64,000 nucleotides of DNA from Candidatus Rokuibacteriota bacterium (lineage in GTDB: Bacteria > Methylomirabilota > Methylomirabilia > Rokubacteriales > CSP1-6). Shown here piece after piece: positions 17,138 through 25,417 of the stretch. The stretch spans positions 16,305 through 80,304 of the forward strand of contig QHSQ01000115.1 of assembly GCA_003221615.1 (NCBI GenBank), written 5' to 3'. The notes beneath the pieces were generated by a model. That model was not told the origin of the DNA and did no database searches. It was given only the letters and a program-made list of their open reading frames with translations. Each line of letters opens with the position of its first letter. Position 1 is the first letter of the stretch. The translations under genes were made by a program, and so were the position numbers.

Positions 17138-18234
17138 GCGTGATCGAGCGGCCGCTCGTCGACATCCGCCTCGACGAGCTCGACACGCGCGGGGGCGTGC
17201 CGCCCGGCGTGTGCGGGGTCACGCAGCACGTCCGCTACGGAGAGTTCTTCACGTTCCTCGGACCGCCGAAGTCGGGCAAATCCGACGTGCTCAGGGCGAT
17301 CGCCGGATTCCTGCCGATCACCCGCGGCCGTGTCCTCGTCGACGGCCGCGATATCTCGGTGGTCCCGCCGCGCCTGCGCGGCGTCGGCTATGTCTTCCAG
17401 GACGGCGCGCTCTGGCCGCACATGCCCGTGCGGGAGCACGTGGCCTTCGGTCTTCGCCAGCAGCGCCTGGCCGCCGACGAGATCGCGCGCCGAGTCGCGA
17501 CCGTGCTCGGCCGCCTCGGGCTCGCGAACGTCGAGACGGTCAAGCCGCCCGAGCTCACGCTCGAGCAGCGCCGTCGTCTCGCCCTGGCGCGCGCGCTCGC
17601 CGTCGAGCCGCAGGTCTTGCTCCTGGATGAGCCCCTCGCCAACCTCGACCCGACCGCACGCAAGGCCCTGCGCCTCGAGCTGACGAAGCTTCATCGCGAC
17701 CTGGCGGTGACGACCGTGCACGCCACCAGGAACGCCGCTGACGCGCTCGCTCTCTCGGACCGCCTTGCGGTCATCGACGGCGGCCGCGTCCTGCAGGTCG
17801 GCGATCCAGCCGAGCTCTACCAGCGGCCGCGGACCCGGGCCGTCGCCGAGGCTCTCGGGCCCGCCAACTTTCTCCCGGTTCGGGTCATCGAGGTTCGTGA
17901 TCTCGGCGTCGTCGTCGAGACCGAGCGCGGCGACCGCGTGCCCGTCGCGGGCATCGGCACCCACCGGCTCGGCGACCGCGGGCTCCTGGTGCTGAGGCCG
18001 GAGACCCTGTCCATGACCGAAGCGGCCATGGCGCGGGGCCCGAGCATTCCCGGCCGGATCTCGCTCCGCGTGTTCGAGGGCGCTCGCCATCTCTACGAGA
18101 TCGAGATCGGCGCCCACGCTCCCGTCCAGGTCGAGCTCCCCGCCGTCGGCGAAACCCGCATGTTCCGCCTCGGCGACCAGGTCCGCGTAGAAATCTCCAC
18201 AGAAACCGTAGTCCTGATCCCCACCGACCCCTGA
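17134..18234 (+). CDS. ABC transporter ATP-binding protein (polyamine/iron-type with TOBE-like C-terminus), degenerate signature motif
   Basis: Walker A GPPKSGKS, Q-loop YVFQDGALWPH, Walker B VLLLDEPLANLD; LSGGQ replaced by LTLEQ; GTG start overlapping MFS gene. Confidence 0.85.
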   Translation: MSVIERPLVDIRLDELDTRGGVPPGVCGVTQHVRYGEFFTFLGPPKSGKSDVLRAIAGFLPITRGRVLVDGRDISVVPPRLRGVGYVFQDGALWPHMPVREHVAFGLRQQRLAADEIARRVATVLGRLGLANVETVKPPELTLEQRRRLALARALAVEPQVLLLDEPLANLDPTARKALRLELTKLHRDLAVTTVHATRNAADALALSDRLAVIDGGRVLQVGDPAELYQRPRTRAVAEALGPANFLPVRVIEVRDLGVVVETERGDRVPVAGIGTHRLGDRGLLVLRPETLSMTEAAMARGPSIPGRISLRVFEGARHLYEIEIGAHAPVQVELPAVGETRMFRLGDQVRVEISTETVVLIPTDP

Positions 18235-18438
18235 CCCCGAATCACGACCCCGGCCCCGAACCTCAGCCGGAGTCTCAATCCCTCCCGCAATCACGATTCC
18301 CGAGTCGTAACCCCAACTCCAAGGCCCTAAGCCCTAAGCCAACGCGAGCGGAGCCGCGCGCCGCACTGCGCCCAGAACCATCTTGGTCGAGGGTTGAGCC
18401 TGGCCCGTCTCGTGTCAGCGTTCACCGAGCGTGCCGGA

Positions 18439-18572
18439 CAGCCGTGAGCGGCCGGGGGCTGCCTCCCGCGACCTGTGTAGTCAGCGTTGACCCGAAGACG
18501 TCGCGTGTGAAATGACCGAGCGGGATGTTTGCAACCAGGTCGCGGGAGGCAGCCCCCGGCCGCTCACGGCTG
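18439..18572. repeat. 134-bp element with perfect 37-bp terminal inverted repeats (MITE-like or bidirectional terminator)
   Basis: 18439..18475 CAGCCGTGAGCGGCCGGGGGCTGCCTCCCGCGACCTG is the exact reverse complement of 18536..18572. Confidence 0.9.
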
Positions 18573-18596
18573 CCCGCCACCCAGTGAAGCGAGAGA

Positions 18597-19361
18597 CTAG
18601 ACGGTGTACGTACGATCCTGCTCGAGGATAGAAATGCGACCGGAGTCGATGCGCGCCAGCTCCTCCCCAACCTCTTCGTGAAACTGCGGCTTCACGTGGA
18701 AGATCCAGACCGGGACGTCCGGCGGCAGCTTGTCGAGCTCGCGGCGAATCAGCGCAGGCGTCATATGCTTGGCGACCTGCGCCAGCGGGCCGAGTCGGTT
18801 CGGGAACGCGCACTCGAGGATGATCGCGCGCAGACCTCGGAGGCCGCGAGCCGTTTGCCAGAGCGCCTCGGTCGGCCCGGTGTCGCCCGAGTAGATCACT
18901 CCGGTCGAGCCGTCGTGGACGATGAAGCCGGCGGCCGGCACGGAGTGACTGACGGCGACCGGCGTGACCCAGAGGTCGGAGACACGCTGCTCGACGTCCT
19001 CGATCAACGTCCGGAACTTCACGACCGGGACGTCCGGGTGCGGGATTTTGCTGAAGTCGGGCCAGATCGCGTTGTTGAAGACGCCGGAGCGGAGCGTGGT
19101 GACGACCGGATCGATGGAGCTGATCGTGACCGCCGCCCCGACCTCGCAGAACGCGAGCGTCTCGGTGAGATAGGCGATTCCCGCGACGTGATCCAGATGC
19201 GCGTGCGACACGATCGCATGCTCGATCGCGAGCTGCTGGGGAACGGTCAGGGCGCCGGGGACCGAGCCGCCGTCGATCAGGATCTTGTCGTTGATGAGAA
19301 AGGCCGACGGGCGATGCCCGAGCCCTTCGCCTCCGAAGGCGCCGAGCACACGAATTTTCAT
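18597..19361 (-). CDS. MBL-fold metallohydrolase, class II cyclic-nucleotide phosphodiesterase-like
   Basis: SHAHLDHVAGIAYL, VIYSGDTGPTEALW, IFHVKPQF. Confidence 0.78.
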   Translation of the reverse strand: MKIRVLGAFGGEGLGHRPSAFLINDKILIDGGSVPGALTVPQQLAIEHAIVSHAHLDHVAGIAYLTETLAFCEVGAAVTISSIDPVVTTLRSGVFNNAIWPDFSKIPHPDVPVVKFRTLIEDVEQRVSDLWVTPVAVSHSVPAAGFIVHDGSTGVIYSGDTGPTEALWQTARGLRGLRAIILECAFPNRLGPLAQVAKHMTPALIRRELDKLPPDVPVWIFHVKPQFHEEVGEELARIDSGRISILEQDRTYTV

Positions 19362-19412
19362 CGCCTCGAAGATACTAACACACCGGAATCGTTGTAAGAT
19401 GACGCGGAGCCC

Positions 19413-20081
19413 ATGAGCGACGAAACGTTCGATTATCCGACGATGGCGCGCGCGTTGATAGTGGGTGACAAGGACACGGTGGCCAGAAAGACGCGCGAGG
19501 GGCTCGATCTCTCGCTCGACCCCAAGGCGCTCATCTTCAAGGGGCTCATCCCCGGGATGGACGTCGTCGGCGAGAAATTCCGCCGCAACGAGTACTACGT
19601 CCCCCAGGTGCTCCTCTCCGCGCGCGCGATGTACGCCGGGCTCGATCTGCTCAAGCCCCTCATCACGGCCTCCGCTCGCGGGGACGACTACCTCGGCATC
19701 GTCGTGATCGGCACCGCGCAGGGCGACCTGCACGACATCGGCAAGAACCTCGTCGCGATGATGCTCGAGGGCGCGGGATTCAAGGTGGTGAACCTCGGCC
19801 GCGACGTCGCGCCGGAAGCGTTCGTGACGGCCGTCGGCGAGCACGGGGCGAACATCGTCGGGATTTCGGCCCTGATGACCACGACCATGCCCGCGATGAA
19901 GCGCACGATCGACGCGCTGACCAAGGCCGGGCTCCGCGAGCGCGTGAAGGTGATGATCGGGGGCGCGCCGGTGAGCCAGGCGTTCGCGGACGAGATCGGT
20001 GCCGACGGGTATGCGAAGGACTCGACATTGGCCGTCGTCAAGGCCAAGGCGCTGGTCGGGGCGGCGGCGGTGACGTCGTGA
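19413..20081 (+). CDS. Methyltransferase cognate corrinoid (B12-binding) protein
   Basis: GDLHDIGKN (DxHxxG) and VGISALMTTTMPAMKRTID, MIGGAPVSQAFADEIGADGYAKD. Confidence 0.92.
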   Translation: MSDETFDYPTMARALIVGDKDTVARKTREGLDLSLDPKALIFKGLIPGMDVVGEKFRRNEYYVPQVLLSARAMYAGLDLLKPLITASARGDDYLGIVVIGTAQGDLHDIGKNLVAMMLEGAGFKVVNLGRDVAPEAFVTAVGEHGANIVGISALMTTTMPAMKRTIDALTKAGLRERVKVMIGGAPVSQAFADEIGADGYAKDSTLAVVKAKALVGAAAVTS

Positions 20082-21169
20082 AGGCGCGGGGCTGGGAGGT
20101 CGTCGAGCGGGTGCGCTCGGGCGAGTCGCTCGTGTTCGACGGCGGCTACGGCACCATGCTGTTCGCGGCCGGGCTCGCGAACGGGGCTTGCCCCGAGCTC
20201 TGGAACGACACCCACGCCCAGGTGGTGCAGGGGATCCACGCCGGATACTTCGGCGCCGGCAGCCACATCGTCGAGACGAACACGTTCGGGGGCACGCGGC
20301 TCAAGCTGAACGAGTACAAGATCGGCGACCGGACGCGCGAGCTGAACGAGAAGGGCGCGCGGCTGGCGCGGGCGGCGGCGTCGGCGTCCGGCTACATCGC
20401 GGGCTCGATCGGGCCCACGAGCCGCCTGCCGGTCGACTACGCGCTCGACGACGGCGTCACCGACGAGCAGTACCTCGAGACGTTTCGCGAGCAAGCCGAG
20501 GCGCTGGCCGAGGGCGGCGTCGATCTCTTCGCGGTCGAGACCATGATGTTTCCCCAGGAGTGCACGGCAGCGATTCGCGCGTGCAAGGCGGCGGCAGACC
20601 TGCCGGTGATGGCCACCATGTTCTTCCAGTACGAAGAGATCCACGACCGCGACCGCACCATGTGGGGCGAGAGCCCGGCCGAGGTCGCCAAGAATCTGCT
20701 CGCCGCGGGCGCCGACGTCATCGGCATGAACTGCGGCCGCGGCCCGGATCGCGCCATCGTGATCATCCGCGAGATGCGGCGGGTCACCGACGCGCCGCTC
20801 GTCGCCTATCCGAACGCGGGGCTGCCCGTGACGACGGGCGACACCGTGACCTACGAGCTCGGCCCCGAGGAGATGGCGCGCGAGTATCCCGCGCTCCTCG
20901 ACGCCGGGTGCAACATCGTCGGGGCCTGCTGCGGGTCGAATCCCGAGCACATCCGTCGTATCGCCGCGGTCGTGCGAGCCGCGGGGCGTCGGCGGGCTGG
21001 GCACCGCCCGCCCGAGACGGGTCCCGCGCGCCGTCGTGCGCTGGCTCGCCGTCACGCGCCTGAGCCCCGACACCGTCGAAGCCGGCGGTGTCGCGCTCAC
21101 GATTCCCGAGGTGCAGCGCCTCTGGGGCCCGATCGAGTGGGTGGCGACGGCCGTGTGCACGATCGGTGA
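20078..21169 (+). CDS. Homocysteine S-methyltransferase domain protein (stand-alone MetH-type Hcy module); 3' end overlaps next gene
   Basis: DGGYGTMLF, ETNTFGG, GMNCGRGP, GACCGSNPEHIR zinc-ligand cysteines. Confidence 0.85.
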   Translation: MKARGWEVVERVRSGESLVFDGGYGTMLFAAGLANGACPELWNDTHAQVVQGIHAGYFGAGSHIVETNTFGGTRLKLNEYKIGDRTRELNEKGARLARAAASASGYIAGSIGPTSRLPVDYALDDGVTDEQYLETFREQAEALAEGGVDLFAVETMMFPQECTAAIRACKAAADLPVMATMFFQYEEIHDRDRTMWGESPAEVAKNLLAAGADVIGMNCGRGPDRAIVIIREMRRVTDAPLVAYPNAGLPVTTGDTVTYELGPEEMAREYPALLDAGCNIVGACCGSNPEHIRRIAAVVRAAGRRRAGHRPPETGPARRRALARRHAPEPRHRRSRRCRAHDSRGAAPLGPDRVGGDGRVHDR

Positions 21170-21578
21170 GGGATTGGAGCGGCGCGTCGCCGAGCTCTGG
21201 GCGGCGCGCGAGCTGCCGCTGGCCTCCATGCTCGACAGCGTCGGCTCGGGGGCGGTCGAGAGCCTGGCCGAGTACGTCAATGATCTGCTGTGTCAGGAAT
21301 CGATCCCACTCGGGTTGCCGGTCACGAACCGGGTGAGCCCTGGGTACGGGTACTGGGACGTGAGCCAGCAGAAAGCACTGTTCGCCCTCTGCCCCGGCGA
21401 CGCGATCGGCGTCAGCCTCAACGAGGCCTGCTTCATGAGCCCGGTGAAGTCCATCTCGCTCATGGCCGCGGCTGGAACCCACGCGCGGGTCGACCACTAC
21501 TTCAGCCAGTGCGCCCGATGCTGGATGCGCGACTGCGCCTACCGCCGCACCCCCGCGAAAAAAACTGTCCACCGCTAA
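21036..21578 (+). CDS. Stand-alone MetH activation-domain-like protein
   Basis: RVSPGYGYWDVSQQKALFALCPGDAIGVSLNEACFMSPVKSISLMAAAG resembles MetH reactivation domain. Confidence 0.75.
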   Translation: MRWLAVTRLSPDTVEAGGVALTIPEVQRLWGPIEWVATAVCTIGEGLERRVAELWAARELPLASMLDSVGSGAVESLAEYVNDLLCQESIPLGLPVTNRVSPGYGYWDVSQQKALFALCPGDAIGVSLNEACFMSPVKSISLMAAAGTHARVDHYFSQCARCWMRDCAYRRTPAKKTVHR

Positions 21579-21647
21579 GCCCACCGAGTCCCGCGCGACC
21601 TCGACGCGCGCAGTGTGTCCCCGGTGGTGAAGTCGTTCCGCGAGCGT

Positions 21648-21690
21648 GCGATGGACGGGTGCGCCCCCGGCGCCAGGCCCCGTCCATCGC
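21648..21690 (+). terminator. Intergenic hairpin, possible terminator
   Basis: GCGATGGACGGG (21648..21659) / CCCGTCCATCGC (21679..21690), 12-bp perfect stem, no U-tract. Confidence 0.4.
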
Positions 21691-21734
21691 GCACTCCCGC
21701 CAACCACCTCACCGCCAAGCCGAGGACGATCTGA

Positions 21735-21740
21735 TACGAT
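21735..21740 (+). promoter_or_regulatory. TACGAT -10-like hexamer exactly 6 nt upstream of aroK ATG
   Basis: TACGAT-GCGGGG-ATG, no separate SD. Confidence 0.45.
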
Positions 21741-21746
21741 GCGGGG

Positions 21747-22271
21747 ATGCGGCGGGATAACATCATTCTCGTGGGGTTCATGGGTGCCGGAAAATCGGTG
21801 TGCGGGCGGGTGCTCGCGCGCCGCCTCGGCCGCTGCTTCGTCGAGACCGACGACATGATCGTCGCCGGCGAGGGCCGCTCGATCCCCGAGATCTTCCGCG
21901 ACGCGGGCGAGCCGCGATTCCGTCAGCTCGAGGCGGACACGCTCGAGGGCCTCAAGCTGAAGTCGGGGGAGGTCATCGCGACCGGCGGTGGTCTGCCGTG
22001 CCGTGAAGGCCGGATGGAGCTCCTGCGCCAGCTCGGGACGGTCGTGTGGCTCGACGGCGACGTGCGCGAGCTGCACGAGCGCGCCAGCCGGATCGGCAAG
22101 CGGCCCATGCTCGAGGGGCGCTCGATGGCCGACGTCGAAGCGCTCTATCGGGCGCGACAGCCCTACTACCGGCGGGCGCACATCACGGTCGACACGACCG
22201 GGATCGGCGCCGACCAGGTCGTTGCGCGCATTCTGACCGCGCTCAGGGAGGCGCATGCCGTACGAGCTTAG
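21747..22271 (+). CDS. aroK: Shikimate kinase
   Basis: ILVGFMGAGKSVCGRVLA, ETDDMI, RFRQLEADTL, IATGGGLP, RPML. Confidence 0.92.
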   Translation: MRRDNIILVGFMGAGKSVCGRVLARRLGRCFVETDDMIVAGEGRSIPEIFRDAGEPRFRQLEADTLEGLKLKSGEVIATGGGLPCREGRMELLRQLGTVVWLDGDVRELHERASRIGKRPMLEGRSMADVEALYRARQPYYRRAHITVDTTGIGADQVVARILTALREAHAVRA

Positions 22272-24105
22272 CCGCCGTCTGGGCGCGGGGCCGCTCCTGT
22301 GCGACGGCGCGATGGGAACCCTGCTCTACGCGCGCGGTGTCTCGCTCGATGCGTGCTTCGACGTCCTCAACCTGAACAACCCGCGCGTGGTCCAGTCGAT
22401 CCACGCCGACTACATCGCCGCCGGCGCCGATTGCATCGAGACCAACACCTTCGGCGCGAATCGATTCAAGCTCGCGGTCCACGGGCTCGAGGGCCGGGTG
22501 CGCGAGGTCAATCGCCGGGGTGTCGTGCTCGCGCGCGACGTGCGCGAGAGCTCGGGCCGGGACGTGTTCGTGCTCGGCTCGATCGGGCCCCTCGGGAAGT
22601 ATCTGGCGCCGCTCGGAACGGTCACCCGCGACGAGGCGCTGGCGGCGTTTCGGGAGCAGGCCGAGGCCCTCCTCGAGGGCGGCGTCGACGGCTTCATCGT
22701 CGAGACGTTTTCCGACCTGGAGGAAGTTGCGCTCGCGGTGGCGGCAATCCGCGCGATCACCGACGTCCCGATCATCGCCCAGATGGCGTTCACCGACGAC
22801 GGCGTCACGTTCACGGGCCGGCCGGCGGCCGAGGTCGCGCGTGCCCTGCGTGGTCTTCCGGTTCAGGGCCTCGGGGCGAACTGCTCGGTCGGCTCGAGCA
22901 CCCTCTACGAGGTCCTGGAGCAGATGCACGCCGAGGCCGGGGGGCTGCCCTTGTGTATCCAGCCCAACGCCGGCCTGCCGAGCCGGATCGGCGAGCGCCT
23001 GATCTATCTCTCGTCCCCTGCCTACATGGCGGAGTACGCCGAGCGGATGGTGAACGCGGGCGCTCGGCTCGTCGGCGGCTGCTGCGGCACCACCCCGCAG
23101 CACATCGCGGCGATGCGAGAAGTCCTCGATCGGAGGCGGCCGCCCCGGCCCGAGACCCGTCAGGCGACGGTCACGATCAGCCCGGTCGCGGTGGGTACGG
23201 CGCCCGACCTGCACATCGCCCGGCCGCCGACCTTGCTCGGGCGCAAGCTCGCCGCCGGCGAGTTCGTCGTCACGGTCGAGCTCGATCCGCCGCGCGGTCA
23301 CACGGTCGAGAAGCTCGTGCAGGGCGCCAAGCTCCTGCGAGAGCGAGGCGTCGACATCGTCGACATCAACGACGGCTCGCTCGGCCGGGTTCGCATGGCG
23401 GTGCTGCCGACGGCGCTCCTCGTGCGCGACGCGACGGGACTCGACATCAACATGCACTTCACCTGTCGCGACCGGAACCTGATGGGTATCCAGGGTGATC
23501 TGCTCGGCGCGCACGCGCTCGACGTGCGCAACATCCTCGCGATGACCGGCGACCCACCGCGGGCGGGCGACTACGCCAACGCGACGGCCGTTTTCGACGT
23601 CGACGGCGTGGGCCTGATGGAGATCCTGCGCCGGATGAACGAGGGACACGACGCGACCGGCAGCAGCATCGGCGCGCCGACGTCCTTCTACGTGGGCGCC
23701 GCGCTGAACCCGGCGGCCGAGGATGTCGCGCGCGAGATCGACCGCTTTCAGCGAAAGGTGCGGGCCGGCGCTCGGTGGGTACAGACCCAGCCCGTGTACG
23801 ACCTCGCGCAGCTCGACCGCTTCCTCGAGCGAGCGGGCGGCTCGCCCGTTCCGATCCTGGTCGGGATCCTGCCGCTCCACAGCGCGCGACACGCCGAGTT
23901 CCTTCACAACGAGGTGCCGGGTATCACGATTCCAGAGGAGGTTCGCCGGCGGCTTCGCGAGGCCGGCGATGGCGCCCTCCGCGTCGGGATCGAGATGGCG
24001 CAAGAGCTCGTCCGCGCCGTGCGGGCTCGTTACGCAGGCGCCTACCTGATGCCCTCGTTCGGTCGCTTCGAGGTGGTCGCGGAGGTGCTCGATGCGATCC
24101 GCTGA
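22255..24105 (+). CDS. Bifunctional homocysteine S-methyltransferase / methylenetetrahydrofolate reductase
   Basis: Hcy domain DGAMGTLLYARG, ETNTFGANR, GGCCGTTPQHI fused to MTHFR domain VTVELDPPRGH...LAMTGDPPRAGDY. Confidence 0.92.
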   Translation: MPYELSRRLGAGPLLCDGAMGTLLYARGVSLDACFDVLNLNNPRVVQSIHADYIAAGADCIETNTFGANRFKLAVHGLEGRVREVNRRGVVLARDVRESSGRDVFVLGSIGPLGKYLAPLGTVTRDEALAAFREQAEALLEGGVDGFIVETFSDLEEVALAVAAIRAITDVPIIAQMAFTDDGVTFTGRPAAEVARALRGLPVQGLGANCSVGSSTLYEVLEQMHAEAGGLPLCIQPNAGLPSRIGERLIYLSSPAYMAEYAERMVNAGARLVGGCCGTTPQHIAAMREVLDRRRPPRPETRQATVTISPVAVGTAPDLHIARPPTLLGRKLAAGEFVVTVELDPPRGHTVEKLVQGAKLLRERGVDIVDINDGSLGRVRMAVLPTALLVRDATGLDINMHFTCRDRNLMGIQGDLLGAHALDVRNILAMTGDPPRAGDYANATAVFDVDGVGLMEILRRMNEGHDATGSSIGAPTSFYVGAALNPAAEDVAREIDRFQRKVRAGARWVQTQPVYDLAQLDRFLERAGGSPVPILVGILPLHSARHAEFLHNEVPGITIPEEVRRRLREAGDGALRVGIEMAQELVRAVRARYAGAYLMPSFGRFEVVAEVLDAIR

Positions 24106-25417
24106 GCCGACCTCGCTCGGCGTTGGGGAGGCAGCGGAGGTGGTCCGCAAGGGGGTCCTGAGCCCCGTCGAGCTGGTAGACGCATGCCTGGCGCGGATCG
24201 GCGCGCTCGATGGAGATCTGCGCGCGTGGGCGCACGTCGACGCCGCCGGCGCCCTCGCCATCGCGCGTGAGCGCGAGTCGGAGGCGCGGGCCGGGCGACT
24301 GCGCGGGCCATTGCACGGCATCCCCGTCGGCGTGAAGGACATCTTCGACGTCGCCGGGATGCCGACCACCGGTGGCGCCAGGTCCTTCGCCCACACGCGG
24401 CCGGTCACGGACTCCGCGGCGGTCGCGCGCATCCGCGCGGCCGGCGCGATCGTGCTCGGCAAGACCGTGACTACGGAGTTCGCCTATCGCGATCCGGCGC
24501 CGACCCGAAACCCTTGGAACCACGGCCATACGCCCGGCGGCTCGTCGGCGGGCTCGGCCGCGGCCGTCGCGGCGCGCATGGTGCCGCTGGCGCTCGGCTC
24601 GCAGACGGTCGGCTCGGTGCTCCGGCCCGCCGCGTATTGCGGTGTCGTGGGCTTCAAGGGCACGCACGGTCTGGTTCCCGTCGCCGGGGTGATTCCGCTC
24701 GCGTGGTCACTCGATCATGTCGGCGTCCTCGCCCGCTCGGTGGCCGACGCCACGCTTGCCATGTCGGTGCTGGCCGACCGAGAGCTCGATGCGTCAGCGG
24801 CGGGGGCCCCGCGGCTCGCGTTCGCCCCCGAGCTCCTCGCTCGCGCCTCGCGGGAGGTCGTCGCCCACATCGAGGGGGTCGCTGATACGTTCGCCCGGGC
24901 GGGTGCCACGGTCTCGAAGATCGAGCTGCCTCCGTCGTTTCGGGAGCTCGCCGCGGCGGGGCTCACCGTGCTCGAAGCCGAGGCCGCGGCCTATCACGAG
25001 CCCTGGTTCGTCAAGCACGCCGACGACTATGGCCCGGAGATGCGGAACCTGGTCGAGGCGGGATTGCGCCTGTCGGCGACGGCGTACGTGAGCGCGAATC
25101 GCGCGCGTCTGGCCTTCCGTGACGACGTGATGTCTCTGCTGGCCGCGCACGACGCGCTCCTGTGTCCCACGGCGCCCGCGCCGGCGCCGGCCGGTCTCGG
25201 CTCGACGGGAGACGGCTCGCTCTGCGCGCCCTGGAGCAACGCCGGCGTGCCCGCGATCACATTGCCGAGCGGTATCGCTTCGTCGGGATTGCCCCACGCC
25301 ATCCAGCTCGTCCAGGCCGCCGGGGCATCGAGCCGCCTCCTCACGGTCGCCGCCTGGTGCGAGCGCCAGCTCGGTTTCACTCAGGCTCCCGCGTCGAGCG
25401 CACCCGCCCGTGCTTGA
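24092..25417 (+). CDS. Amidase signature family amidase
   Basis: GPLHGIPVGVKDIFDV, TPGGSSAGSAAAVAA, GSQTVGSVLRPAAYCGVVGFKGTHG. Confidence 0.9.
   Translation: MRSAEPTSLGVGEAAEVVRKGVLSPVELVDACLARIGALDGDLRAWAHVDAAGALAIARERESEARAGRLRGPLHGIPVGVKDIFDVAGMPTTGGARSFAHTRPVTDSAAVARIRAAGAIVLGKTVTTEFAYRDPAPTRNPWNHGHTPGGSSAGSAAAVAARMVPLALGSQTVGSVLRPAAYCGVVGFKGTHGLVPVAGVIPLAWSLDHVGVLARSVADATLAMSVLADRELDASAAGAPRLAFAPELLARASREVVAHIEGVADTFARAGATVSKIELPPSFRELAAAGLTVLEAEAAAYHEPWFVKHADDYGPEMRNLVEAGLRLSATAYVSANRARLAFRDDVMSLLAAHDALLCPTAPAPAPAGLGSTGDGSLCAPWSNAGVPAITLPSGIASSGLPHAIQLVQAAGASSRLLTVAAWCERQLGFTQAPASSAPARA

Noticed and set aside
18322-18338. CCCTAAGCCCTAAG telomere-like repeat
   Set aside because: Only two units in a C-rich spacer; better explained by the general C-rich bias.
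22243-24462. 739-aa minus-strand ORF
   Set aside because: Shadow ORF opposite the Hcy-methyltransferase/MTHFR fusion; no recognisable domain.
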